Assembly (NCBI RefSeq): GCF_003002915.1
Contig: NZ_PVTG01000002.1
Location: 372,001-436,000 of the forward strand
Direction of reading: 5' to 3'
DNA: 64,000 bases
DNA from: Geodermatophilus tzadiensis
GTDB taxonomy: Bacteria > Actinomycetota > Actinomycetes > Mycobacteriales > Geodermatophilaceae
Part shown: positions 47,260 through 55,443 of the stretch, piece by piece
How positions within the stretch are numbered: position 1 is the stretch's first letter
How the letters are laid out: the number at the start of each line of letters is the position of its first letter
Position numbers and translations under genes: made by a program
The notes under the pieces: generated by a model
What the model saw: only the letters and a program-made list of their open reading frames with translations
The model's database searches: none
Told to the model about the DNA's origin: nothing

Positions 47260-48561
47260 TCACCACCACAGCGGCCCCCAGCGACGTGCATCCGCCTGCA
47301 CCCGGGACCACGGGACGTCGTCGCTCTTGGCGCGCCCGATGGGGTTGATGCCCCAGCGCATCGTCACGTTGGCCCGCAGGGTGTGCAGCCGGTTCTCGAA
47401 GAGCATCTTCTCGCTGATCCAGGAGATGGCGTCCAGCTCCGGCTTCCACGCAGCGGTGTAGCGCTGCGCTGCCCCCGAGAGGGCGCCGACGCCGGATCCG
47501 GCCGCGCCGATGCACCGGTCCAGTTCCACGGCTGCCTCCATCGCGGCGTTGACGCCCTGACCGATGGGTGGGAAGGGTCCGGCGGCGTCACCCAGCAGCA
47601 GGGCCCGCCCGCCGTCCAGGCGGGAGCACGTGAGCTTCTGGCCGATGTGGTAGCAGGTCCGGTCGGCGAACGCGGTGACCGCCGCGTCACTGGCGAGGTC
47701 GAGCACGCGAGGACAGTGCTGCTGCAGGTAGGCCCGGGCCGCGGCGGCCGAGGAGAACGAGAGCGGCCGGCGGGTGCCGATCCCGCAGAACCAGCGCGGA
47801 CCATCGGACTCCTCGTCGCCGGGGATGGCACCGGCGACGCAGAACGGCCGGGTCGCCAGGGCCTGGAGGTAGGTCTCGTCGAGCTGGTCGACGAGCCGGT
47901 CGAGCGCGATCATCGTGAGGTAGTTGGGCAGCGACTTCCTCGCCACGGTGAACCCGGGGACGTGCCGCTGCAGGGCCTCGCGGACCACGGAACCGGCTCC
48001 GTCCGCGCCCACGACCAGGTCGAACTGCCGGGTCACCGGGTCCCCGCCCGGAGGCGTGTACGACACGGCACCACTCAGCACGTCGACCGCGCTGACCCGG
48101 CAGCCGTACTCCACGTGGACGGCGTCCTTGTGACGGTCGCTGATCACCGCGGCGAGCGCCCGGAGGATGTCGCCGCGCGCGCCGGTCCATCCCGGGCCCG
48201 GCCAGTCCTCCACCACCCGCCCCGCGTACTGGATGCCCCGGAACGGGAGCAGTCGGGCGTCGAAGTGCCCGATGGCGTCGATGTGCCGCAGGGCCCGCAG
48301 TCCGTGCCCGGTGATGTCGATGGTGTACGAGCGGTCCGGGTTGAACCGCGGGGCCAGCTCGGGGTGCGCGTCGCGCTCGAAGACCGTCGTGGCGATCCCC
48401 CGTCGGGCGAGCGCGATCGCCGCCACCAGCCCCGCGGGGCCACCTCCGACGATGGCGATGCCGCCCGGCTCGCCGGGCCGCCGGCTCGAGGGCTCCTCGG
48501 CGGTGTGGTTCGACGCGGTCTGGTTCGACGCGGTCTGGTTCGACGCGGTGTGGTTCGACAT
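47260..48561 (-). CDS. FAD-dependent monooxygenase (kynurenine 3-monooxygenase-like)
   Basis: A 433-residue class A flavoprotein hydroxylase: IAIVGGGPAGLVAAIALARRG (FAD fingerprint), FDLVVGADGAGSVVRE and GGRALLLGDAAGPFPPIGQG (second FAD motif). The substrate-side segment NPDRSYTIDITGHGLRALRHI and the QGVNAAMEAAVELDRC stretch recall kynurenine 3-monooxygenase. Residues 2-20 are four copies of a five-residue unit (SNHTA/SNQTA) coded by a 15-bp tandem repeat. Divergent from a giant LuxR regulator, its likely controller. ATG start. Confidence 0.86.
   Translation of the reverse strand: MSNHTASNQTASNQTASNHTAEEPSSRRPGEPGGIAIVGGGPAGLVAAIALARRGIATTVFERDAHPELAPRFNPDRSYTIDITGHGLRALRHIDAIGHFDARLLPFRGIQYAGRVVEDWPGPGWTGARGDILRALAAVISDRHKDAVHVEYGCRVSAVDVLSGAVSYTPPGGDPVTRQFDLVVGADGAGSVVREALQRHVPGFTVARKSLPNYLTMIALDRLVDQLDETYLQALATRPFCVAGAIPGDEESDGPRWFCGIGTRRPLSFSSAAAARAYLQQHCPRVLDLASDAAVTAFADRTCYHIGQKLTCSRLDGGRALLLGDAAGPFPPIGQGVNAAMEAAVELDRCIGAAGSGVGALSGAAQRYTAAWKPELDAISWISEKMLFENRLHTLRANVTMRWGINPIGRAKSDDVPWSRVQADARRWGPLWW
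48502..48560 (-). repeat. 15-bp tandem repeat in the monooxygenase N-terminus
   Basis: Almost four head-to-tail copies of TGGTTCGACGCGGTC, each differing at one base (GTG or GTC at the joint). Each unit codes five residues (S-N-H/Q-T-A), so copy-number changes keep the frame and alter only the length of a hydrophilic tail. Confidence 0.9.
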
Positions 48562-48645
48562 GGCCGTCTCCCGTCGTCGGCGTAGGACGTGTGCCGATGG
48601 CCAGGCTCGCGGGCACGGAACGGTGATCGCATCGATGACCTCCCC

Positions 48646-48659
48646 AGTCCCGCGGGACT
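48646..48659. promoter_or_regulatory. 14-bp palindrome in a divergent promoter region
   Basis: AGTCCCGCGGGACT is a perfect palindrome, 11 bases upstream of the LuxR-type gene and 85 bases from the monooxygenase start. Its position suggests an operator for autoregulation or for control of the divergent pair; unproved. Confidence 0.4.
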
Positions 48660-48670
48660 AGCCTGACGGG

Positions 48671-51376
48671 GTGCTGCTCGGCCGCGAGCCGGAGCGCATC
48701 CGCCTCGACGGCGTGTTCGCGGATGCGCGGGCGTCGCGCAGCCAGGTGCTGGTGGTCCGTGGGGAGGCCGGGGCCGGGAAGTCCGCGCTGCTCTCGTGGG
48801 CGGCGCAGCGAGCGGGGCCCGCCCGCTGCCTGCGGGCCACGGGCGTCGAGTCCGAGTTCGAGCTCGCGTTCGCGCTGCTGCAGCAGCTGCTCGCCCCGGT
48901 GGTGGACCGGCTCGACGCGCTGCCCCCCGTGCAGGCCGACGCGCTCCGCGGGGCGCTCGGTCTCGGGCCGGGGCGCGGCAGCGACAGGTTCCTCGTCGGG
49001 ATCGGCGTGCTCTCGCTGTTGGCCGAGGTCGCGGCGGACTCCGGGGCGGTCTGCCTGGTGGACGACGCGCAGTGGGCGGATTCCGCGTCGCTGGCGGCGC
49101 TGGTCTTCGCGGCTCGGCGGCTGGAGGCCGAAGGCGTGGCGCTGGTCGTCGCCACCAGGTCAGCAGGCGAGGACGCTCTCGCCGCCGCGGGGTTGCCGGA
49201 GCTCGCACTCGGTGGCCTGGACCCGGAGGCGGCGTCGGCGCTGGTCGCCCAGCGGGTGCCGACGGCGGCCGCGGACGTCCGCCGCAAGCTGGTCGAGGGA
49301 TCCGGCGGCAACCCGTTGGCGCTCGTCGAGCTGCCCGCGGTGCTGACCGCGGCGCAACTGGCCGGACTGGAGCCGTTGCCGGATCCGCTCCCCGTCGGGG
49401 CCGGCGTCGAGCGGCTGTTCGCGGCGCTGGCGGCGCAGCTGCCGGAGCCCACCCGCCGGCTCCTGGTCCTCACGGCCGCCGACGACACCGGGCGGCTGGG
49501 CGTCATCGGCCGTGCAGCGGCGGCGGAGGGCCTCGACCTGGCCGCGCTCGGCCCCGCGGAGGCCACCGGCCTCGTCCGGATCGCCGGCGGCCGGGCGGAG
49601 TTCCGTCATCCGCTGGCGCGGTCGGCGGTGTACCAGGACGCCGGCTTCGCCGACCGCCGGGCGGCGCACCACCGCCTGGCGGCGGTCCTCGACGGTGCCG
49701 AGGACGTCGACCGCCGGGCATGGCACCTCGCGGCCGGGGCGGTGCCCCCGGACGACGCCGTCGCCGATCTCCTCGAGGCGTCGGCCGCCCGGGCGCGCAC
49801 CCGGTCCGGCCCCGCGTCCGCCGCCGCGGCCCTGTCCTGGGCCGCGACGCTCACCGGGCCCCCGGAGCGCCGGGGCCGCCGGCTCGTGGCGGCTGCCGAG
49901 GCGAGCTGGGCCGCCGGTCACCCGGCCCGCGCCGCGCAGCTGCTGGACGAGGCCGAACCCCTGCTCCGGGCGCCGGAGCAGCGCGCGGCCCTGCAGGGTC
50001 TGCGCGGTCTCATCGAGCTGAGTGGCGGGTCGCCGGACACCGCCTATCCGCTGCTCGTCGCCGCGGCGCTGGACGCTCCGGACCGGTCCACCGCGGTGGC
50101 GGGTCTCGCGCTCGCCGGCGAGGCCGCCTCGCTCGCCGGCGGCGAGCGGGCCGTCGAGCTCGGCCGCCTGGTCCGGCAGGTGGTGCCCGGGGACGCCGGG
50201 GTCGACGGGCCGGTCGTCGACCTGCTGACCGGGGTGGCCGAACTCACGGCGGGGAACTGGGCGGACGGCGCGACCCGCCTGCGCAGGGTCCTGAGCTCCG
50301 CCCGATGGACCGAGGAGCCCCTGGCGTTGTTGCGTGCGGGCCAGGCGGCCCTCCTCCTCGGTGACGAGGTGGCCGCGCGGCGGTGCTACCTCAGGGCGGA
50401 GGCGGTCCTCCGCCGCACGGGCGGCGTCGGGCTGCTCGCCACGACCCTCAACCGGCTGGCCTTCTCCTACGCCCAGTCGGGGCTGCTCGCCGACGCCGAG
50501 GAGAGGTGCCAGGAGGGAGAGGAGCTCGCCCGTGAGCTCGGCCAGCAGACGGCCACCGGCGACGTCGTGCTGGCCCTCGTCGCCGCCTGGCGTGGGGACG
50601 AGGGGACCTGCCGGCGGCACGCCGAAGGCGCCGCGGAGCAGGCCGAGGCGCGCCGGCTGGGCGCCGTCCGGGCCGGCGCGGCGTGGGCGCTCGCCCTGCT
50701 CGACCTCGGGCTCGGCCGGCCGGACCAGGCGCTCGCGAGGCTGGCACCCGTGGTGACCGGGCGGGGACTGAGCCATCCGGCCGTGGCGCTCTGGGCCACC
50801 CCCGACCTGGTCGAGGCCGCGGCACGGGCCGGCCGCCCCGAGGACGCACGCGCCGCGCTGCAGCGGTTCGGGGACTGGGCCCGGCGGGCGGGGACGCCCT
50901 GGGGGATCGCGCTCGCCCGCAGGGGCGCCGCACAGCTCTCCGGAGGGGACCTGGGCTCCTTCGAGGAAGCGCTGGACCAGCACGCGGCGGCCGCCCGCCC
51001 GCTCGACGAGGCGCGCACCCGGCTGGCCTACGGCGAGTCGCTCCGGCGGCAGCGCCGCCGGGTGGACGCGCGGTCGGCGCTACGGGCTGCAGCGGAGGCC
51101 TTCGACCGGGCGGGCGCGGTGCCGTGGGCGGACCGGGCGCGCGCCGAACTGCGGGCCACGGGGGAGACCTTCGGCCGGCGGCAGGCCACGGAGTGGGACC
51201 GGCTCACCCCCCAGGAACTGCAGATCACCCGGCTGGCAGCGGGCGGTGCGTCGAACCCCGAGATCGCCACGCAGCTGTTCCTGTCCCGGAAGACCGTGGA
51301 GTACCACCTGCACAAGGTCTTCACCAAGCTCGGCGTCGGCGGCCGGGCCGAGCTGGCTCGGCTGGCGGAGAACTAG
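48671..51376 (+). CDS. LuxR family transcriptional regulator, LAL type with AAA ATPase domain
   Basis: A 901-residue large ATP-binding LuxR regulator. N-terminal NTPase domain with Walker A GEAGAGKSALL (about residues 31-41) and Walker B CLVDDAQWAD; a central region of helical TPR-like repeats (about 380-820); C-terminal HTH with LTPQELQITRLAAGGASNPEIATQLF and RKTVEYHLHKVFTKLGV. LAL proteins activate secondary-metabolite or catabolic genes in response to small molecules. GTG start. Candidate targets are the divergent monooxygenase and the downstream envelope cluster. Confidence 0.92.
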   Translation: MLLGREPERIRLDGVFADARASRSQVLVVRGEAGAGKSALLSWAAQRAGPARCLRATGVESEFELAFALLQQLLAPVVDRLDALPPVQADALRGALGLGPGRGSDRFLVGIGVLSLLAEVAADSGAVCLVDDAQWADSASLAALVFAARRLEAEGVALVVATRSAGEDALAAAGLPELALGGLDPEAASALVAQRVPTAAADVRRKLVEGSGGNPLALVELPAVLTAAQLAGLEPLPDPLPVGAGVERLFAALAAQLPEPTRRLLVLTAADDTGRLGVIGRAAAAEGLDLAALGPAEATGLVRIAGGRAEFRHPLARSAVYQDAGFADRRAAHHRLAAVLDGAEDVDRRAWHLAAGAVPPDDAVADLLEASAARARTRSGPASAAAALSWAATLTGPPERRGRRLVAAAEASWAAGHPARAAQLLDEAEPLLRAPEQRAALQGLRGLIELSGGSPDTAYPLLVAAALDAPDRSTAVAGLALAGEAASLAGGERAVELGRLVRQVVPGDAGVDGPVVDLLTGVAELTAGNWADGATRLRRVLSSARWTEEPLALLRAGQAALLLGDEVAARRCYLRAEAVLRRTGGVGLLATTLNRLAFSYAQSGLLADAEERCQEGEELARELGQQTATGDVVLALVAAWRGDEGTCRRHAEGAAEQAEARRLGAVRAGAAWALALLDLGLGRPDQALARLAPVVTGRGLSHPAVALWATPDLVEAAARAGRPEDARAALQRFGDWARRAGTPWGIALARRGAAQLSGGDLGSFEEALDQHAAAARPLDEARTRLAYGESLRRQRRRVDARSALRAAAEAFDRAGAVPWADRARAELRATGETFGRRQATEWDRLTPQELQITRLAAGGASNPEIATQLFLSRKTVEYHLHKVFTKLGVGGRAELARLAEN

Positions 51377-51451
51377 GGACCTCCCGGATTCCACCGCGAG
51401 CACGGACGGTCAACCTCGTCGCCGTCCCGGCTGTCCGACGAGGTGAGCACC

Positions 51452-52258
51452 ATGACCACCACGACCGACCGACCGTCCACCGCATCTCGCACCCGTTCCC
51501 CCACCCGCCTGCGGAGTGTCCGCCTCCTGGCGGCCGTGGCCCTGCTGGCGCTCCTCGTGCTGTGGCTGGTCGCGCGGTTCGGACCCACGTCCAGCGAGCA
51601 GCGCTCCTTCACGATGGGCCCCGGCACCACCCGGTTGACGGTCGAGGTCGGCACCGGTTCGGTGCGGCTCACCCCGACCGGTGGGTCGCAGATCCAGGTC
51701 CAGCGAACCGTCCGTTCCGGGTGGTGGGACCCGCGGATCGAGGAGCGCACGGACGGCTCCCACGCGGTGATCGAGGCATCGTGCCCGGGCCTCCTCGTCG
51801 GCAGGTGCGAGGTCCGCTACGACATCGCCGTCCCGGCCGGCCACGACGTCGAGCTGGCGGCCAGTACCGGCGACCTCGACGTCCGCGGGATCGAGGCACG
51901 GTCGCTGAGGACCACCGTGTCCACCGGCCGCACCACCCTCGTCGACGTCGACGCGCCGCTGCAGATCCGGGCCAGCACCGGCGACGTCGGTGCGTCCGGG
52001 CTGCGCAGCGACCAGGTCACCGCAGACGTGTCGACGGGCAGCGTCGAGCTGGACTTCGCCACCGCACCGACAGACGTCACCGTGTCGGCCAGCAGCGGGA
52101 ACGTGACGGTCGAGCTGCCCCAGGCCGGGGACCCGTACCGGGTGCAGGTGGGCACCAGCTCCGGCGACGGGCGCATCGACGTCCCCACCGACCCCCGCTC
52201 GCCGCGGTCGGTCGCGGTGACCGTGAACAGCGGGGACGTCGCCGTCCGGCCGCGCTGA
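51452..52258 (+). CDS. DUF4097 family beta-strand repeat protein, membrane anchored
   Basis: A 268-residue protein with one transmembrane segment near the N-terminus (LLAAVALLALLVLWLVARFG) and an extracytoplasmic DUF4097 solenoid made of repeated strands with STGDLDVRG, STGRTTLVDV, STGDVGASG, STGSVELDF, SSGNVTVEL and SSGDGRIDV turns, the family's adhesin-like repeat. Function unknown. A GAGGTGA five bases before this ATG favours it over a GTG nine bases upstream. It begins 75 bp after the LAL regulator and leads the envelope/lipid cluster. Confidence 0.85.
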   Translation: MTTTTDRPSTASRTRSPTRLRSVRLLAAVALLALLVLWLVARFGPTSSEQRSFTMGPGTTRLTVEVGTGSVRLTPTGGSQIQVQRTVRSGWWDPRIEERTDGSHAVIEASCPGLLVGRCEVRYDIAVPAGHDVELAASTGDLDVRGIEARSLRTTVSTGRTTLVDVDAPLQIRASTGDVGASGLRSDQVTADVSTGSVELDFATAPTDVTVSASSGNVTVELPQAGDPYRVQVGTSSGDGRIDVPTDPRSPRSVAVTVNSGDVAVRPR

Positions 52259-52309
52259 GCGCGGGCCCGAGGGGGAGACCACCGGAGCGGACGACGGGAG
52301 GCGGTCGGG

Positions 52310-52999
52310 ATGGACACGAGGACGGCGCCGGCGGAGGAGACGACCGCGCCCTTCGGGCAGCGCTGGGCGAGCCGGCTCGACACCGGGCCCGAGGGGAGGG
52401 GGACGGCGGCCGCGGCGACCGTGTTGCGGCAGCTCGGCGACGTCGACCTGGCGGTCTACCGCGCCGTCGCGGCAACTCCCACCCCGACGCTGGACGCCCC
52501 GGTCCGCCGGCTGTCGGACGCCGCTGACCGGTCCCGGCTGTGGCTGGCCGTGGCCGCCGCCATGGCGACCCTCGGCGGCCGTCCCGGTCGGCGCGCCGCC
52601 GGCGCGGGCCTGCTGGCGGTCGCCGTCGACTCCGCGGTGGTGAACGGCATCCTGAAGGCGGTCGCCCGCCGACGTCGGCCCGATCGCGAGTCGGCCCGGG
52701 TGCCCACCGACCGCCGGGTGCTGATGCCGGCATCGCGGTCGTGGCCGTCGGGGCACGCGGCCTCGGGATTCGCCTTCGCCACCGCCGTCGGTCAGGTCCT
52801 GCCTGCCGCGGCTCTCCCCCTGCGCGTGCTCGCGTCCGCGGTCGGTTACTCCCGCGTGCACACCGGAGTGCACTTCCCCGGGGACGTCGTCACCGGGGCG
52901 GTTGTCGGCGCCACCGTCGGCGAGGCCGTCGCCTGCGGACTGTGGCGGGTGCACGCGGTACCCCGGCTCTCCCTCGGTCCCCGGCGGGGGACGTCGTGA
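52310..52999 (+). CDS. PAP2 family phosphatase
   Basis: A 229-residue membrane phosphatase of the type 2 phosphatidic acid phosphatase superfamily. The three motifs are present: KAVARRRRPDR (KxxxxxxRP), PASRSWPSGHAASG (PSGH) and YSRVHTGVHFPGDVVTG (SRxxxxxHxxxD). It would dephosphorylate phosphatidate, undecaprenyl or other prenyl phosphates at the membrane. ATG start. Its stop overlaps the start of the diacylglycerol-kinase-like gene by four bases, so phosphatase and kinase are made together. Confidence 0.92.
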   Translation: MDTRTAPAEETTAPFGQRWASRLDTGPEGRGTAAAATVLRQLGDVDLAVYRAVAATPTPTLDAPVRRLSDAADRSRLWLAVAAAMATLGGRPGRRAAGAGLLAVAVDSAVVNGILKAVARRRRPDRESARVPTDRRVLMPASRSWPSGHAASGFAFATAVGQVLPAAALPLRVLASAVGYSRVHTGVHFPGDVVTGAVVGATVGEAVACGLWRVHAVPRLSLGPRRGTS

Positions 53000-54342
53000 G
53001 CGCCCTGGCCGGGGCGTGGCGGCGCCTGACGGCGACCGGTGCCCTCCTGGCCTCGGGCGCGGGAACCGTGGTCGTCCTGCTCGCGATCGTCGGCGACCTC
53101 CGGCGGCTGCCGCTCGAGCTGGCCCTGCTGGCGGCGGTCGTGCTCGGCGCCTGGTCCGCCGTGACCCGCGCGGGATGGCGCCGGCTGCTCGCCGCCATCG
53201 TGACCCTCGGAGCTGCCGCCGGTCTGGTGGCGGTCTCCTTCGGCGGCGCGGACACGGCCTCGGTCCTCGTCCGGGTGGCCGCCGTCGCGCTGGCGCTCGT
53301 CCTCGTGGCACTCGCCGTCCGCCGCGACGCCCGCGGCCTGCGGCGTGCCCCGACGGCCGGCGTCGCCGTCCCGGGCGCCCGCAACGCGGTCCTCATCCTG
53401 AACCCGCGCAGTGGCGGCGCCACGGCGCAGCGCCTCGACCTGGCGGGGCAGTGCCGCGCGCGCGGCATCGAGCCGGTCGTCCTGGGGCCGCGGGACGACC
53501 TGGTCGCGCTGGCCGAGGCGGCGGTCGCCCGGGGGGCGGACGTGATCGGCATGGCCGGTGGCGACGGCTCGCAAGGGCTCGTCGCCGGGGTGGCGGCCCG
53601 GCACGGCGTGGCCATGGTCGTCGTCCCCGCCGGCACCCGGAACCACCTGGCCCTCGACCTCGGCCTGGACCGGGACGACGTGATCGGCGCGCTCGACGCG
53701 TTCGGCCCGGCGGTGGAACGCGTGGTCGACCTGGGAGCGGTCAACGGCCGGGTGTTCGTCAACAACGTGTCGCTGGGGCTCTACGCCGAGATCATCCGCT
53801 CGCCCGAGTACCGCGACGCCAAGGTCGACACCACCCTGGCCGCTCTGCCGCGCCTGCTGGGCCCGGGGAGTGCGCCGTTCGACCTGGAGTTCACCGGGCC
53901 CGCGGGGGAGCGGCACTCCGGCGCGCACGTCGTCCAGGTCTCCAACAACCCGTACGGCGCGACGGCGGGCTCCCGCACCACCCGTCCGCGTCTGGACACC
54001 GGCCACCTCGGGGTGATCGCGCTCGAGATCCGGGGCGACCGGGCGGCCACCGGGTTCCTCGCGGCGGCCGCGGCGGGTCGACCCGGGCGCCATCCGGGCT
54101 ACTGCGCGTGGGAGACGGCGGCCTTCCGGGTCCACTCGGCGCACCCGGTGGACGTCGGACTCGACGGCGAGGCCCTCCGGATGGCGCCACCGCTGAGCTT
54201 CAGGTCCCTGCCCGGCGCGCTGCGGATCCGCCTCCCCGCGGGCGCCCTGGGGCTCTCCCCTGCGGCCCGGGACGCCCGGGCCCGGGAGGTGCTGCACCAG
54301 CTCCGCCTGACCGCCTCCGGCCGGTCGAAGGCCCGGACGTGA
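52996..54342 (+). CDS. Diacylglycerol kinase-like lipid kinase with N-terminal membrane domain
   Basis: A 448-residue protein: four N-terminal transmembrane segments (about residues 12-105) fused to a DagK_cat domain (about 125-440) with AVLILNPRSGGAT, GMAGGDGSQGLVAGVA and PAGTRNHLALDLGLD as nucleotide-binding elements, VFVNNVSLGLY and SNNPYGATAG later. It phosphorylates a lipid such as diacylglycerol. The membrane domain is an addition to the common soluble 300-residue DgkB-type. GTG start overlaps the PAP2 stop, and its stop overlaps the DUF1003 gene. Confidence 0.9.
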   Translation: MSALAGAWRRLTATGALLASGAGTVVVLLAIVGDLRRLPLELALLAAVVLGAWSAVTRAGWRRLLAAIVTLGAAAGLVAVSFGGADTASVLVRVAAVALALVLVALAVRRDARGLRRAPTAGVAVPGARNAVLILNPRSGGATAQRLDLAGQCRARGIEPVVLGPRDDLVALAEAAVARGADVIGMAGGDGSQGLVAGVAARHGVAMVVVPAGTRNHLALDLGLDRDDVIGALDAFGPAVERVVDLGAVNGRVFVNNVSLGLYAEIIRSPEYRDAKVDTTLAALPRLLGPGSAPFDLEFTGPAGERHSGAHVVQVSNNPYGATAGSRTTRPRLDTGHLGVIALEIRGDRAATGFLAAAAAGRPGRHPGYCAWETAAFRVHSAHPVDVGLDGEALRMAPPLSFRSLPGALRIRLPAGALGLSPAARDARAREVLHQLRLTASGRSKART

Positions 54343-54746
54343 GCGCCCGGCAGCGGCCCAGGCCGCTGGACCCGGCCCTGCGGGCGTACGCCGCACAGCG
54401 CAGGCACGCCCTGGAGGACCGGGTCGCCGATGCGGTGACCGCGTTCGCCGGGTCGATGCGGTTCGTGTACCTCCACGTCCTCTGGTTCGCCGGCTGGATC
54501 GTCCTCGGCGTCGAGGAGTACCCCTTCGGACTCCTGACCATGATCGTCTCGCTCGAGGCGATCTTCCTGACCACCTTCGTGATGATCAGTCAGAACCGGA
54601 GCGACGAGAAGAGCGAGGTGCTGGCCGACCACCGCTGGCAGACGGTGCAGCACCAGGAGGAACAGAACGACGAACTGCTGCGGATCGCCGCGGAGATCCT
54701 GGAGGTGACCAGGACCAGCAGCGGATCCGCCCAGGGCTCGGCATGA
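54339..54746 (+). CDS. DUF1003 domain membrane protein
   Basis: A 135-residue DUF1003 protein: a cytoplasmic helix (RVADAVTAFAGSMRFVYLH), two transmembrane helices (VLWFAGWIVLGV and PFGLLTMIVSLEAIFLTTFVMIS), the conserved SQNRSDEK motif right after the second, and a C-terminal helix (QEEQNDELLRIAAEILE). Function unknown; some members are linked to cyclic nucleotide or stress regulons. Coupled to the lipid kinase by a GTGA overlap. Confidence 0.9.
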   Translation: MSARQRPRPLDPALRAYAAQRRHALEDRVADAVTAFAGSMRFVYLHVLWFAGWIVLGVEEYPFGLLTMIVSLEAIFLTTFVMISQNRSDEKSEVLADHRWQTVQHQEEQNDELLRIAAEILEVTRTSSGSAQGSA

Positions 54747-54842
54747 GCCCGGTCCGCGGCGGCGGAGGCGGCTCGGGAGACCGGACGGCTCGCGAGCGCG
54801 GGCCGCGCACACCCGGTCCGCCCCTCCAGGAAGAGGTGCCCG

Positions 54843-55376
54843 ATGACCGACACGACGACCGGGGACCGAGGCGGCCCCGCCCCACCGGCCAGGCTCGGCG
54901 AGCGCACCCGGTCCCTGAAGGAGCAGATCTACGCCAGCTTCACCGGACTCGCCATCCTGGCGGCTGTCTCCGGTACCGGACACGCCACTGCCGCGGACGC
55001 GCTGCTGTCCGTCGGGATCGGTGTCCTGGGGATCTCGGCCGCAGGCCTCCTCGCCGAGGTCGTCTCGCACCAGGTCGTCCACCAACGGCTGCCGGCCACG
55101 GAGGAGCTCCGGACGATGGGGCGGATCGCTCTCGGTGCCCTGGGGTCGGCCCTGGCCCCGGTGGTCGTCCTGGCCCTCGCCTGGGGCGGGATGCTCCCCC
55201 TGGACCGGGCGCTGTGGACCGGGATGGCGCTCTACGCCGCCGTGCTGGTGGCAGTGGTGCTGCTCGCCGTCCGGCGCACCGGGCTGCGACCCCTCCAGCG
55301 TCTGCTCGCGACCGCGACGATCCTCGGGCTGGCGCTCCTGGTCGTGGCCCTGCTGCAGCTCGGGCACCTCGACTGA
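54843..55376 (+). CDS. Four-helix membrane protein of unknown function
   Basis: A 177-residue protein with four predicted transmembrane helices (GLAILAAVSGTG... DALLSVGIGVLGISAAGLL, ALGALGSALAPVVVLALAW, ALYAAVLVAVVLLAV and LATATILGLALLVVALLQLG). The second helix is followed by VVSHQVVHQRLP. I do not recognise the family. ATG start with AGAGGT upstream. It follows the DUF1003 gene by 96 bp and is probably the last gene of the cluster; the LacI gene is convergent. Confidence 0.65.
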   Translation: MTDTTTGDRGGPAPPARLGERTRSLKEQIYASFTGLAILAAVSGTGHATAADALLSVGIGVLGISAAGLLAEVVSHQVVHQRLPATEELRTMGRIALGALGSALAPVVVLALAWGGMLPLDRALWTGMALYAAVLVAVVLLAVRRTGLRPLQRLLATATILGLALLVVALLQLGHLD

Positions 55377-55443
55377 CGGTCCGCCGGCAGGGTCACCGCC
55401 GCCCTGCGAGGTGCACGGCTGCCCCACCTGGTCCACCTGACGG

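Noticed and set aside
46926..47348. 140-codon frame after nitrile hydratase
   Set aside because: It overlaps the 3' end of the monooxygenase, has no good ribosome site or recognisable domain, and its codon use is not that of neighbouring genes. Left as an unassigned stretch.
48502..48560. CRISPR-like repeats
   Set aside because: The repeats are 15 bp, directly head-to-tail without spacers, and lie inside a coding frame.
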